This document shows, piece by piece, positions 1-8,824 of a DNA stretch of 56,196 nucleotides. Positions within the stretch are counted from its first letter, which is position 1. Each line of letters opens with the position of its first letter. The translations under genes were made by a program, and so were the position numbers. Below the pieces are notes generated by a model. It was not told the origin of the DNA. It worked only from the letters and a program-made list of their open reading frames with translations, and searched no databases. The DNA is from CAZWKX01 sp964633975 (lineage in GTDB: Bacteria > Actinomycetota > Acidimicrobiia > Spongiisociales > UBA11373): the NCBI GenBank assembly GCA_964633975.1, contig CAZWKX010000010.1, positions 1 to 56,196 on the forward strand. The letters are read 5' to 3'.

Positions 1-2
1 TC

Positions 3-899
3 TTCGACCAAGCCAACCTCCACCCCCGCATGACCAACATCTACCTCACCCACCTCGAGAACTACTACGAGGCCGACGTTGTGCTTTTCGTCCACTACAT
101 CGACACCGCCAAATGGACCGCCACATCACGCTTCGGAGCCCGCCAACACCTCCAACAAACCCAAACCCCCAAACACCAAGCGCTACGAGCCATCCTCGAC
201 CAGACACCACCTCCGCCTCCGCCCTCCACCACAACAACGACCACCACCACGACCACCACCGTGCCGGGCTCACCGCCTGCACCTACCGAGTTCACCTGCC
301 GCGGCGAAACGGCAACAATCGTCGGATCGGCCGGTGACGACACAATCATCGGCACCGATGGCAGGGACGTCATCGTGGGCCTGGGCGGGAATGACACCAT
401 CTGGGGTGAAGGCGGAGACGACGTCATCTGCGGCGGTCCGGGGCATGATTACATCGATGGGGGTGGCGGCAACGACATTGCCGTCGGAGGCAGGGGCAGA
501 GACCACCTGAGGGGCGGAAGGGGCCGAGATCGCCTACGCGGCGGGCGCGGCGCCGACACCGCGCTCGGCGGCGGCCAAAACGACGTCGTCAGCGGCGGCA
601 ACGGCAACGACATTATCTCGGGCGCCGGCGGCGACGACGTCCTGCGCGGTGGCAACGGCAACGACTTCCTCGATGGCGGAGACGGCAACGATCGCCTCAT
701 CGGCGGAAGGCACAGCGACGTTCTCCGCGGCGGGCCCGGGAGCGACATACTGAGGGGCAACGGCGGAGCCGACACCCTGGTCGGCCAGGGAGACAACGAC
801 ACCCTGGTCGGCGGCACCGGGTGGGACGGGCTCAACGGAGGCCCCGGGAGCGACTACTGCGTCGCAGGCGAGGTTGCCCACTACTGCGAAAGCGACTGA
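3..899 (+). CDS. RTX-repeat (hemolysin-type Ca2+-binding) protein, 5' partial
   Basis: The reading frame is already open at the window edge, so the true start lies upstream; an ATG at base 30 is available but the residues before it read on smoothly. Numbering from that ATG, residues 1-57 are a segment I do not recognise, followed by a Pro6/Thr11 linker. From Cys90 onward the protein is RTX nonapeptide repeats (GGxGxDxUx), a family that binds Ca2+ and folds into a beta-roll after export. The repeat block opens with CRGETATIVG, has a second Cys 44 residues later (DDVIC), and closes with a C-terminal Cys pair (SDYC...HYC). Two other proteins in the window carry the same module. Probably extracellular; the N-terminal function is unknown. 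Confidence 0.85.
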   Translation, partial: FDQANLHPRMTNIYLTHLENYYEADVVLFVHYIDTAKWTATSRFGARQHLQQTQTPKHQALRAILDQTPPPPPPSTTTTTTTTTTTVPGSPPAPTEFTCRGETATIVGSAGDDTIIGTDGRDVIVGLGGNDTIWGEGGDDVICGGPGHDYIDGGGGNDIAVGGRGRDHLRGGRGRDRLRGGRGADTALGGGQNDVVSGGNGNDIISGAGGDDVLRGGNGNDFLDGGDGNDRLIGGRHSDVLRGGPGSDILRGNGGADTLVGQGDNDTLVGGTGWDGLNGGPGSDYCVAGEVAHYCESD

Positions 900-1106
900 G
901 CCCGGTTTCCACCGGCACCCGCGGGCGATCCTCTCACACCTCGCCGCAGCGCTGAGGTACGCCGACTTCGATCTGCAGGACGCCGGTCGCTAGCCTTCTC
1001 CGGACCGGCCCGGGGTGGGCGCGTCGCAGTCAACCTCCGGCTTCGCCGTGCCGATGCACTTGCCGGAGCCGTCCATCTCGGGTAGCCCCATACCGGGAGC
1101 AGAGCA

Positions 1107-1826
1107 CTGAACGTCGTAATACTTGCCGGAGGACTCGGCACACGCCTTGCCGAAGAGACCGACGAGCGGCCCAAGGCCCTCGTCGAGATCGGCGGGCGCC
1201 CGATCATCTGGCACATCATGAGGTACTACGCCCACTTCGGGCTCGACCACTTCATCGTGGCACTCGGCTACCTGGGCGGCGAGATCCGTCGCTACTTCGA
1301 CGAGCAGCACGGCAGCGACGTTCCCTCGAGCTGGGAGATCGATCTGATCGACACAGGCCAGAACACGAACACCGGAGGCCGGGTCAAGCGTCTCGAGACG
1401 GCCATCGACGAATCTCCCTTCCTACTCACCTGGTGCGACGGCCTCAGCGACGTCGACCCGGCCTTGCTCCTGGCCCGGCATGAGTCGCACCAGGGCCTGG
1501 CCACTCTCACCGCAGTTCATCCACCTTCCCGCTTCGGTGAGGTGGAGCTCGACGACGACCGCGTGACCCGGTTCCGCGAGAAGCCGCAGCGGCCCGACGA
1601 GTGGATCAACGGAGGCATCTTCATCGTCGACCGGCGCGTCTGCGACTACATCGAAGGCGACGACACCGACTGGGACCGCGCCGTGCTGCCGCGCCTCGCA
1701 GAGGATGGCCTGCTGTTCGCCTATCGTCACACTTCGTTCTGGCACTGCATGGACACCTTGAAGGAGCGCCGCTCTCTGGAGAGCATCTGGCAGAGCGGCT
1801 CGGCCCCGTGGAAGGTCTGGGGGTAG
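1107..1826 (+). CDS. rfbF: RfbF-like sugar-1-phosphate nucleotidyltransferase with CTG start
   Basis: This 239-residue protein resembles glucose-1-phosphate cytidylyltransferase, which makes CDP-glucose from CTP and glucose 1-phosphate. It shows the nucleotide-binding motif GGLGTRLAEET...RPKALVEIGGRPI, then LIDTGQNTNTGGRVKR, the WCDG metal site, FREKP and WINGGIF. The family is usually about 257 residues. An in-frame TAG lies at 1083 and there is no ATG, GTG or TTG between it and the conserved N-terminus. The CTG at 1107 sits exactly where the family's Met is expected and has GGGAG seven bases upstream, so I take it as the start. The first ATG (1218) would delete the nucleotide-binding loop. 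A TAGCCT -10-like box at 991-996 could serve this cluster. Cytidylyl specificity is inferred from similarity. Confidence 0.85.
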   Translation: MNVVILAGGLGTRLAEETDERPKALVEIGGRPIIWHIMRYYAHFGLDHFIVALGYLGGEIRRYFDEQHGSDVPSSWEIDLIDTGQNTNTGGRVKRLETAIDESPFLLTWCDGLSDVDPALLLARHESHQGLATLTAVHPPSRFGEVELDDDRVTRFREKPQRPDEWINGGIFIVDRRVCDYIEGDDTDWDRAVLPRLAEDGLLFAYRHTSFWHCMDTLKERRSLESIWQSGSAPWKVWG

Positions 1827-1830
1827 CAAA

Positions 1831-2877
1831 ATGCGCGTGCTGGTGACAGGCAACAAGGGATACGTGGGCACGGTGCTCACCAGGCTGCTCACCGAGTCCG
1901 GCCACGAGGTCGTCGGACTCGACAGCGACCTATTCAACGGCTGCTCGATAGCTCACGTCGAGCCCATCTGCACCATCGCCAAGGACATCCGCGACGCCGA
2001 GCTCGACGACTTCGACGACATCGAAGCCGTCGTGCACCTCGCCGCACTCTCCAACGATCCATTAGGAGACCTCGATCCGGATCTCACCGAGGACATCAAC
2101 CACATCGGCGCCGTACGCGTCGCGGAGTTGGCGAAGGCGGCCGGAGTGGCGCATCTGGTCTTTACCTCGAGCTGCAGCGTGTACGGCGAGGGAGGACAAG
2201 ACTGGCTGTACGAGGACGCGCCCTTCAACCCGGTGACCGCCTACGCCCACGCCAAGGCTGCCGCCGAGAAAGACATCGCCGAACTGGCCGACGAGCGGCT
2301 CACCGTCACCTTCCTGCGGCCGGCGACCGCCTACGGCGTGTCGCCGATGATCCGCTTCGATCTAGTGCTGAACAACCTGGTGGCGTGGGCTTCGGCGACC
2401 GGCCGCGTGCACCTCAAGAGCGACGGAGGAGCGTGGCGGCCCCTGGTCCACGCAGAGGACATCGGTCGTGCCGCGCTGGCCGTGCTCCAGGCTCCTGCCG
2501 ACGCAGTCCAGAACCAGGTGTTCAACGTCGGCATCACCGAGCAGAACTTCCGCATCCTCGATGTCGCCCGCGCCGTGGAGCAGACGGTCCCCGACGCCGC
2601 CATCGAGTACGCCGCCGATGCCTCACCCGACCGCCGCTGCTACCGGGTCAACTTCGACAAGATCAAGCGGACCCTCCCCGGCTTCACTCCACGCTGGCGC
2701 ATGATCGACGGCGCCGCACAGGTATACGACACGATCCGGGCCCTCAGACTCGGAACGGAGGATTTCGAGGGACCCAACTACAGCCGGGTCGCCCATATCA
2801 GGAAGCTCCTCAACAGCGGGCGTCTCGGACCCGATCTGCGCTGGCCCGCCACGGCAACAGGCGGCAGCGGCTCATGA
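1831..2877 (+). CDS. NAD-dependent sugar epimerase/dehydratase (extended SDR)
   Basis: A 348-residue extended short-chain dehydrogenase/reductase acting on a nucleotide sugar. The N-terminal Rossmann loop is VTGNKGYVG (GxxGxxG), the catalytic Ser is in FTSSCSVYG, and the Tyr-Lys pair is in YAHAK. The protein has the usual family length. It begins four bases after the rfbF-like stop and its stop overlaps the next start in ATGA, so the genes are likely translationally coupled. The substrate is probably the CDP-sugar made by the upstream enzyme. Whether it epimerises, dehydrates or reduces cannot be decided from sequence. Confidence 0.9.
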   Translation: MRVLVTGNKGYVGTVLTRLLTESGHEVVGLDSDLFNGCSIAHVEPICTIAKDIRDAELDDFDDIEAVVHLAALSNDPLGDLDPDLTEDINHIGAVRVAELAKAAGVAHLVFTSSCSVYGEGGQDWLYEDAPFNPVTAYAHAKAAAEKDIAELADERLTVTFLRPATAYGVSPMIRFDLVLNNLVAWASATGRVHLKSDGGAWRPLVHAEDIGRAALAVLQAPADAVQNQVFNVGITEQNFRILDVARAVEQTVPDAAIEYAADASPDRRCYRVNFDKIKRTLPGFTPRWRMIDGAAQVYDTIRALRLGTEDFEGPNYSRVAHIRKLLNSGRLGPDLRWPATATGGSGS

Positions 2878-4109
2878 CAGCCGCTCCCACGGCTCCTGCC
2901 TGCCGATCCTGCGGGATGCCCGGCCTGGACCCTGTTCTCTCTCTGGGCATCACACCTTTGGCGGATCGGTTGGTCGCCAAAGAGGACCTGGACCGAGAGG
3001 AGATCTTCGCGCCGCTCGACCTGGTGCTCTGCCCTGAGTGCTCGCTCGTGCAGATCACCGAGACGGTGGCACCGGAGATCCTCTTTCACGAGGACTATCC
3101 CTACTTCTCCTCCGTCTCGAGCACTCTCCTCGAGCACTCCCGTATCAACGCCGAAGAACTCATCGATACCAGACGGCTGGGTCCGTCGAGCCTGGTGATC
3201 GAGATCGCCAGCAACGACGGCTACATGCTCCGCAACTTCGTCGAGCACGGGATACCGGTGCTCGGCATCGACCCGGCCCTGCCGCCTGCCCAGGCGGCCA
3301 TAGCCGCCGGCGTCCCCACACGGATCGAGTTCTTCGGTAGAACGGTCGCCGACGAGCTCGCCGCCGCCGGCCGGCACGCCGACGTAATGATCGCCAACAA
3401 CGTGCTCGCCCACGTTGCCGACCTCAACGGCCTGGTCGCCGGGATGGCAACCCTCCTGAAACCCGACGGCATCGCCGTGCTGGAGTTCCCCTATCTGGCC
3501 GACCTAATCGACAGGTGTGAGTTCGACACGATCTACCACCAGCATCTCTGCTACTTCTCGGTCACCGCCATCGACCGCCTCTTCAGGCGCCACGGTCTGA
3601 CCGTGACGGACGTCAGGCGACTCCCCATCCACGGCGGCTCGCTGCGCATCTACGTGGAGCACGATGGACCACAAAGCGAAGCGGTGCTCGATCTGCTCGC
3701 CTCCGAAGACCAACGCGGCCTCACCAGGGCCGAAGGCCTGAAGGGGTTTGCGGAGTCGGTTCACAGGGTCCGCCAAGGGCTCACGGCCCTCCTCCAGGAT
3801 CTGAAGGCCAAGGGGCAAACGATCGTCGCCTATGGCGCCGCGGCCAAAGGCACGACGATGCTGGCCTACTGCGGCGTCGACTCCGAGATCCTCGACTACG
3901 TCGTCGACCGCAGCCCTTTCAAGCAGGGGCGATACATGCCAGGGAACCACCTTGCCATCCTGCCCCCGGAACGGCTGCTGATCGATCGCCCGGACTACGT
4001 CCTGCTGCTCCCCTGGAACCTGGCCGACGAGATCCTCGAGCAGCAGGCCGATTACCGTGCAGGAGGGGGCAAGTTCATCGTCCCCATCCCAAGGCCTCGC
4101 ATCGTGTGA
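2874..4109 (+). CDS. C-methyltransferase of the TylC3/NovU type
   Basis: A 411-residue SAM-dependent methyltransferase. It has the three-part layout of deoxysugar C-methyltransferases: an N-terminal zinc domain (CRSCG near residue 10, CPEC near residue 55), a class I SAM fold (IEIASNDGYML), and a C-terminal nucleotide-binding-like domain (VAYGAAAKGTTML). The stretch EFDTIYHQHLCYFS is typical of enzymes that methylate C3 of a keto-sugar. The start ATG overlaps the epimerase stop (ATGA), which is why I reject the longer open frame upstream. In context it should add a branching methyl to a nucleotide sugar. The exact sugar is unknown. Confidence 0.9.
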   Translation: MTAAPTAPACRSCGMPGLDPVLSLGITPLADRLVAKEDLDREEIFAPLDLVLCPECSLVQITETVAPEILFHEDYPYFSSVSSTLLEHSRINAEELIDTRRLGPSSLVIEIASNDGYMLRNFVEHGIPVLGIDPALPPAQAAIAAGVPTRIEFFGRTVADELAAAGRHADVMIANNVLAHVADLNGLVAGMATLLKPDGIAVLEFPYLADLIDRCEFDTIYHQHLCYFSVTAIDRLFRRHGLTVTDVRRLPIHGGSLRIYVEHDGPQSEAVLDLLASEDQRGLTRAEGLKGFAESVHRVRQGLTALLQDLKAKGQTIVAYGAAAKGTTMLAYCGVDSEILDYVVDRSPFKQGRYMPGNHLAILPPERLLIDRPDYVLLLPWNLADEILEQQADYRAGGGKFIVPIPRPRIV

Positions 4110-4125
4110 TGAAGACCTGGTGCCC

Positions 4126-5319
4126 ATGAGCGAGCGCGGTGCTCTTCCACGTTGTCCATGCTGTGGCGGAAAGCAGTCTGAAGTCTTCTACTCGGTGGAA
4201 GGCGTTCCCGTCCACGACGTGCAGCTGCACCGGACACGTGCCGCGGCTCTGGCCTGCACAACCGGTGATCTGGGGATCTCCTTCTGCGACGCGTGCGGCT
4301 TCATGTGGAACTCGGCTTATCGAGCCGAGCTGCTCGACTACTCACACGACTACGAGTCCACCCAGGCGCACTCACCCACGTTCAACCGATTCCATGAACG
4401 ACTCGCCCGGGACTTGATCGATCGCTTCGACCTCAATGGCCGGACGATCCTCGAGGTCGGCTGCGGCCAGGGCGAGTTCCTCGAGCTGCTGTGTCGCATC
4501 GGCGACAACAGGGGCGTCGGCTTCGACCCCGCCTACCGAGCCAAGGCCGAGGCGGGGCCGATCACATTCGTGCCCGATTTCTTCCCATCCCCCGGCATGG
4601 ACCTCGCCGCCGACCTTCTCTGCTGCAAGATGACCCTGGAGCACATACCCGATCCTGCCGGACTCCTGGCGGCGATCCGTGGCGCCGTCGCAAGCGACAC
4701 GGTCGTCTTCTTCCAGGTACCCGACGCGCTGCGCATCCTCCGAGAGCGGGCCTTCTGGGACATCTACTACGAGCACTGCAACTACTTCAGCGCCGGCTCG
4801 CTGGCCAGGGCATTCCGGCGCGCCGGGTTCGATGTCGCCGATGTCTGGCGTGACTACGACGACCAGTACCTGATGATCGAGGCACGGGCCACAGGAGGAC
4901 GTTCACAGCCGTTGCCCGCCGAAGAGGCCCCAGTGGCGCTGAAGGCCGAGATGAAGGCCTTCGCCGCCGAAGTTGCCGATGAACTGGAGAGATGGAAACA
5001 CCGGCTGCGCCGGGCCTCCGAAGCCGGCCGTCGCACGTTCCTCTGGGGCGGTGGCTCCAAGGCGGTGGCCTTCCTCTCCGCGACCGGATCCTCCAGGCAC
5101 GTACCATTCGTCGTCGACGTCAACCCCAACAAGACCGGCACGTTCCTGGCCGGTTCGGGTGTGGAAGTCCTTCATCCGGATTCCCTGGCGGCCGACCCAC
5201 CGGACACCATCGTGGCCGTGAACCCCATCTACCGAGACGAGATAGCGGCCGACCTGGAATCACGGGGAATCACGGCAAGAGTGGAAGCTCTCGGAGTGTG
5301 CGTTGATCCCGACTTCTAG
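4126..5319 (+). CDS. Second C-methyltransferase-like SAM enzyme
   Basis: A 397-residue protein with the same architecture as its upstream neighbour but clearly diverged. It has an N-terminal CPCCGG and CDACGF zinc pair, a SAM-binding loop EVGCGQGEFLEL, the EHCNYFS motif in place of YHQHLCYFS, and a C-terminal Rossmann-like half (LWGGGSKAVAFL, VVDVNPNKTGTF). It starts 16 bases after the previous stop; I chose ATG 4126 over an in-frame GTG at 4120. It may methylate the same sugar at another position or time, or act on a different substrate. Both readings are inference. Confidence 0.88.
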   Translation: MSERGALPRCPCCGGKQSEVFYSVEGVPVHDVQLHRTRAAALACTTGDLGISFCDACGFMWNSAYRAELLDYSHDYESTQAHSPTFNRFHERLARDLIDRFDLNGRTILEVGCGQGEFLELLCRIGDNRGVGFDPAYRAKAEAGPITFVPDFFPSPGMDLAADLLCCKMTLEHIPDPAGLLAAIRGAVASDTVVFFQVPDALRILRERAFWDIYYEHCNYFSAGSLARAFRRAGFDVADVWRDYDDQYLMIEARATGGRSQPLPAEEAPVALKAEMKAFAAEVADELERWKHRLRRASEAGRRTFLWGGGSKAVAFLSATGSSRHVPFVVDVNPNKTGTFLAGSGVEVLHPDSLAADPPDTIVAVNPIYRDEIAADLESRGITARVEALGVCVDPDF

Positions 5320-5475
5320 CAGTCCTACGTTTGGCAAGCCGGATGAATCCGCCCGGCGGAAGCTCATGAATGCAGCGACCGTACGCGGCATACGCACGGC
5401 GCGGTGCTCGAGAGACTGCCCGAGCGAGGCCCTCTTCGTCCGCAGAGCGACGCAACGACCACTGACGGTATCCTG

Positions 5476-6519
5476 ATGCCCCCGGATTCCAGCAAACAAG
5501 GTGCCGCCAAGATGGTGCAGAACCAACCGGCATATCGAGACCGGCTATCCAAGCCCCGGGTCCGGTACCGCCTGCAGAAATGGCTCGCACCATTGTCGCC
5601 CTGGTACCGCCTGATCCGCAGGAGAACCGACTACTGGAGAGCGCTCAGAAGGGCCGATCACCCCAAATCCGGCCGAGCCAGCCTCCCAGTCGCCTTCATC
5701 GTGGGATCCGGGCGGTCGGGCACCACACTCCTGGGCGCCCTGCTCGCCGCTCACCCGGACATCGCCTACGTCTTCGAGCCATGGCACTTGTGGACTGCCA
5801 TCAACCCTCTCACGGATTCCAACAACTTCCACGAGCAGATCAACGCCCTCTGCATCATGGACGGATCTCACTGGGACGAGAGCCAGACGGCGCGGTTCGA
5901 CTCGCTGATACGGCGATGGAAGCGATCCCGCGGATCTCGGGTCGTAGTCGAGAAGAGCCCCATCAATGCAATGCGCATCGGCTACCTGGAAATGCTGGCA
6001 CCTGGGAGCCGCTACATACACATCGCCCGCGACGGCGGGGACGTCGCTCGATCCATTGCCAGGATCGCAGGCCGTCCCCCCTACCGAGTGGGCCGCCGTC
6101 AGCTGGTCAACCATTGGTGGGGAGTCGACGAATCCAAATGGCGTGCACTGGCCCGAGACGGCGCCGCGGCCGGGCATTTCCCCGAAGAGGTGGAAGCGCT
6201 CGACGACGGCTACGGCCGGGGCGCGTACGAGTGGCTGGTAAGCATCCGGGAGGTGGAGCGCCACCGGGGACAACTCGCCGACAGGATCCTCGACGTCAGA
6301 TACCACGACCTCATCCATGATCCCCAATCCGTGATGACATCGATCTGCGACTTCCTCGGATTGCCCATCGAGAAGGGCTGGCTGAAGAAGGGCCGCGACG
6401 CGATCCGGCCTCGGGCCCTCGAGCCGGCGCCGCAAATCACCCTGCCGCCCCACATGGCCCAGGCCTTCAACGAACTTCAGGCCGAACTCGGCTTCCCGAC
6501 TCGGGCACAGAAGCTCTGA
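5476..6519 (+). CDS. Sulfotransferase family protein
   Basis: A PAPS-dependent sulfotransferase of about 347 residues. The 5'-phosphosulfate loop is FIVGSGRSGTTLLGALLAAH and the 3'-phosphate-binding motif is RYIHIARDGGDVARS; VVEKSP sits between them. The start is uncertain: GTG 5404, ATG 5476 and ATG 5512 are all in frame, and the last has AAGG upstream. A TATCCT box at 5469-5474 touches the middle choice, so 5512 is a serious alternative. It follows the C-methyltransferase genes on the same strand and probably sulfates a carbohydrate made with their product. It is one of four sulfotransferase domains in the window. Confidence 0.88.
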   Translation: MPPDSSKQGAAKMVQNQPAYRDRLSKPRVRYRLQKWLAPLSPWYRLIRRRTDYWRALRRADHPKSGRASLPVAFIVGSGRSGTTLLGALLAAHPDIAYVFEPWHLWTAINPLTDSNNFHEQINALCIMDGSHWDESQTARFDSLIRRWKRSRGSRVVVEKSPINAMRIGYLEMLAPGSRYIHIARDGGDVARSIARIAGRPPYRVGRRQLVNHWWGVDESKWRALARDGAAAGHFPEEVEALDDGYGRGAYEWLVSIREVERHRGQLADRILDVRYHDLIHDPQSVMTSICDFLGLPIEKGWLKKGRDAIRPRALEPAPQITLPPHMAQAFNELQAELGFPTRAQKL

Positions 6520-6572
6520 GAACCCTCGGCAACGGTCACCACTGATATCGAGAGGGAAGAGACAGTGCGGAT

Positions 6573-7613
6573 CTACTTCGGATCGCCGCGCCAGCGGTGC
6601 CAGTCCACCGCATCGTTCAGCCCGATAAGGCGCCGCTTCACGGCACGAGCGAGATCAAAGGCCCGTGGGTAGTAGGCGACCACCACATCGACGACCATCC
6701 GCAGCAGATTCCAGTTCCTGAACCACCAATGCACCATGTGGCCGTAGCAGCGCAGACGATCACGACGATCGGGCAACTGACGGCGGACTTCGCGCCCGTA
6801 TTCGGCGTACTGCTTCCACAGCGGGAACCGGGTCCGCTTGGTGCCCGACGTGTCGTGCCAAGTTCCGCGATCCTGGATGCGCACACCGTCGCTGTAGCGG
6901 TCGGGGTGACTCCGGTTCATAAAAAGCGGCTCGGATATCTGAATGAAGCGGCCGCGCAGCGCCAGGACGGCAAGCAGCACCTGGTCGGAACCGTGGTAGG
7001 TGCCGTGCAGCGGGGTGCTCTCCAGCGCTTTCCTACGGAAGATCCCGAAGAAGTCGGTCCCCATGTGCGCAGGAAGGATGATGGCGGCAAAACGATCAGA
7101 AGGACGCGGCGAATCGGCGCTCCTCAGTCCGGGGTCGTAGATGCCCACCTCCTCGCCATCAGCATCGATGAGCGTCACCAGCGTTCGACACAAGACTGCG
7201 TCCGGGTCGGCGTCGAGGGCGGCGATACAGCGCTCCAAGAACTCGGGCGCCAGGACGTCGTCGTGGGCGTGCCACTTGAAGTATTCGGCCCTGGCCAGTG
7301 AGAAAACACGGTTGTAGTTGGCGGCGGCACCCAGGTTCTTCGGGTTGCGGACGAATTGGATCCGCTTGTCGCGTGCCGCGTACTCCTCACATATCTCGGC
7401 GGTTCGGTCCGCCGAGGCATTGTCAGAGACGATCAGCTCAAAATCGGTGAACGTCTGGGAGAGGATGGAGTCGAGCGCGACCGCGATGTACTTATCCCCG
7501 TTGTACACGGGGATGCCGATGCTGAGCTTGGGCACATCCGATCTTTTCGCCAACTGGCCGACTCCCTGCCTAGACGGCACGGACACGACGCCGCCGAGCA
7601 CTCCGGCGAACAT
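6573..7613 (-). CDS. Family 2 glycosyltransferase
   Basis: A GT-A fold glycosyltransferase of up to 346 residues. It shows LSIGIPVYNG at the N-terminus, VSDNASADRT, NLGAAANYN, and the metal/nucleotide site HAHDD. No membrane segment is obvious, so it is likely a peripheral enzyme using a nucleotide sugar. The frame opens at ATG 7613 with 26 residues before the usual family start; GTG 7535, next to PKLSIGIPVYNG, is an equally good start. It faces the sulfotransferase gene and probably works in the same surface-glycan pathway. The acceptor is unknown. Confidence 0.9.
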   Translation of the reverse strand: MFAGVLGGVVSVPSRQGVGQLAKRSDVPKLSIGIPVYNGDKYIAVALDSILSQTFTDFELIVSDNASADRTAEICEEYAARDKRIQFVRNPKNLGAAANYNRVFSLARAEYFKWHAHDDVLAPEFLERCIAALDADPDAVLCRTLVTLIDADGEEVGIYDPGLRSADSPRPSDRFAAIILPAHMGTDFFGIFRRKALESTPLHGTYHGSDQVLLAVLALRGRFIQISEPLFMNRSHPDRYSDGVRIQDRGTWHDTSGTKRTRFPLWKQYAEYGREVRRQLPDRRDRLRCYGHMVHWWFRNWNLLRMVVDVVVAYYPRAFDLARAVKRRLIGLNDAVDWHRWRGDPK

Positions 7614-7790
7614 CGGTCCGTCCGACCGGCGACTTCAGCACACCATTTTGGCGCATATTTTTCCTGGCGGCATTCATCACCGGAAATCTGAACTCCTGGA
7701 CCGTCGACACCCTCGGCATTTCACGCCTGAAATCTCGGCTCACTGATCGGCATGGCGGAAGCTGCGGCCCGCCGCCCGGCTCCCGCCCTC

Positions 7791-8510
7791 TTAGCGCCGG
7801 GGCGGTCCGGAGGTGTCGCGGTTGATCAAGGATGCCTTCTGGGTGACGGTGAAGGCAGGATCATTCGGGTGGTCGATGCGATGACGGAGCAGTGTCGCGG
7901 CCAGGCGACCCATCGCCGCCTTGTCGACGGCCACGGTGTCGAGCCGCGGCCTGGCCGCCTTGGCCTCGTCGATGTCATCGAAGCCGACGAGTGAGATCTC
8001 GCCGGGCACACGATCGTGCGGGCTGCCGAGCAGCGCCAGGGCCACCTCATCGTTGGCCGCCGCAAATGCCGTGATCGATGGACTGCGGCGAAGTGCATCC
8101 GCCGCGGCTTCGGCGCATTTAGCCGGGTTGTTGTGGTGCTCATCGACGTAGCAGGTGTCGAGGCCTGCACCGGCCATCGCTTCCTCGTAGCCGCGCCGCC
8201 ATTCGAGGATGGAAGGGAAGGCATCCGGTGGCGCCCCCACGAAGGCGATGACGTTGTGACCGAATTCGATCAATCGACCCGTCGCGGTGGCAACGCCTCC
8301 GACGTTGTCACTCACGATTCTGATCATGTGACCGGGCTCCTCGGCATAACCGTCGACGAGCACGATCGGCTGTTGCCCCAGCATCTGGGCCGACTCGACC
8401 GAGAGGTAGGCCCCGAGCACCAGAAGGCCAGTGATCTCGCGATCGGTCATCATTCGGGGGATCTCGGTGGGTTGGTAGTGCTCGTCGACCGCGAGGCAAT
8501 CGAGCCTCAC
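7791..8510 (-). CDS. LacI-family regulator, ligand-binding part (frameshifted from its HTH part)
   Basis: This is the periplasmic-binding-protein-like sensor half of a LacI/GalR regulator. It includes VDGYAEEPGH, IAFVGAPPDAFPS, AFAAANDEVALALL and ISLVGFDDIDEAKAARPRLDTV, all typical of the family. The apparent GTG start at 8510 is not a real gene start. Reading the same frame upstream gives NPFCGPVTAGITEACAESG, the standard first beta-strand and helix of the sensor domain, which belongs directly after the DNA-binding part at 8507-8824. The two parts are one base out of frame at the CCCTTTT stretch (8564-8570 on the plus strand). The gene is a pseudogene, a sequencing-error artefact or a frameshifted gene. 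Confidence 0.85.
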   Translation of the reverse strand: MRLDCLAVDEHYQPTEIPRMMTDREITGLLVLGAYLSVESAQMLGQQPIVLVDGYAEEPGHMIRIVSDNVGGVATATGRLIEFGHNVIAFVGAPPDAFPSILEWRRGYEEAMAGAGLDTCYVDEHHNNPAKCAEAAADALRRSPSITAFAAANDEVALALLGSPHDRVPGEISLVGFDDIDEAKAARPRLDTVAVDKAAMGRLAATLLRHRIDHPNDPAFTVTQKASLINRDTSGPPRR

Positions 8511-8824
8511 ATCGATACCGGACTCTGCGCATGCCTCGGTGATCCCGGCCGTGACGGGCCCGCAAAAGGGTTCGTCCGGCCAACATCCATAGGGCGCGCC
8601 TTGACCAGGATCCCGATGGTCACCTGATCGCTTGCGCTGATGGAGGCATCGGAACGGTATCTGAGCTCGGAGGCAACCTCCAGCATGTGCATCCTCGTGG
8701 CGTCGCCAACGCCCGGCTTGCCGCGCAAAGCGAGCGATGCAGCAGCCTTCGACACACCGGCGCGTTCGGCGATGTCGGTCAGAGTGACCTGATCAGATCC
8801 CTCCGGGTTCGTATCGGCCATCAT
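8507..8824 (-). CDS. LacI-family regulator, DNA-binding N-terminal part
   Basis: The first 80 or so residues are a LacI helix-turn-helix (VTLTDIAERAGVSKAAASLALRG) and hinge helix (LEVASELRYR), followed by the start of the sensor domain (VTIGILVKARP...RTNPF). After NPF the frame drifts into non-family sequence and stops, while the family sequence continues in the -1 frame. The start is one of two consecutive ATGs with GGGAGG just upstream, so this end of the gene is intact. If no frameshift correction occurs, the product is a free HTH and hinge that may bind DNA poorly and cannot sense a ligand. A short palindrome 19 bases upstream may be an autoregulatory operator. Confidence 0.85.
   Translation of the reverse strand: MMADTNPEGSDQVTLTDIAERAGVSKAAASLALRGKPGVGDATRMHMLEVASELRYRSDASISASDQVTIGILVKARPMDVGRTNPFAGPSRPGSPRHAQSPVSM

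Noticed and set aside
297..880. Regularly spaced DNA repeats resembling a CRISPR array
   Set aside because: The period is short and codon-aligned, and the repeats encode RTX nonapeptides; there are no unique spacers or cas genes.
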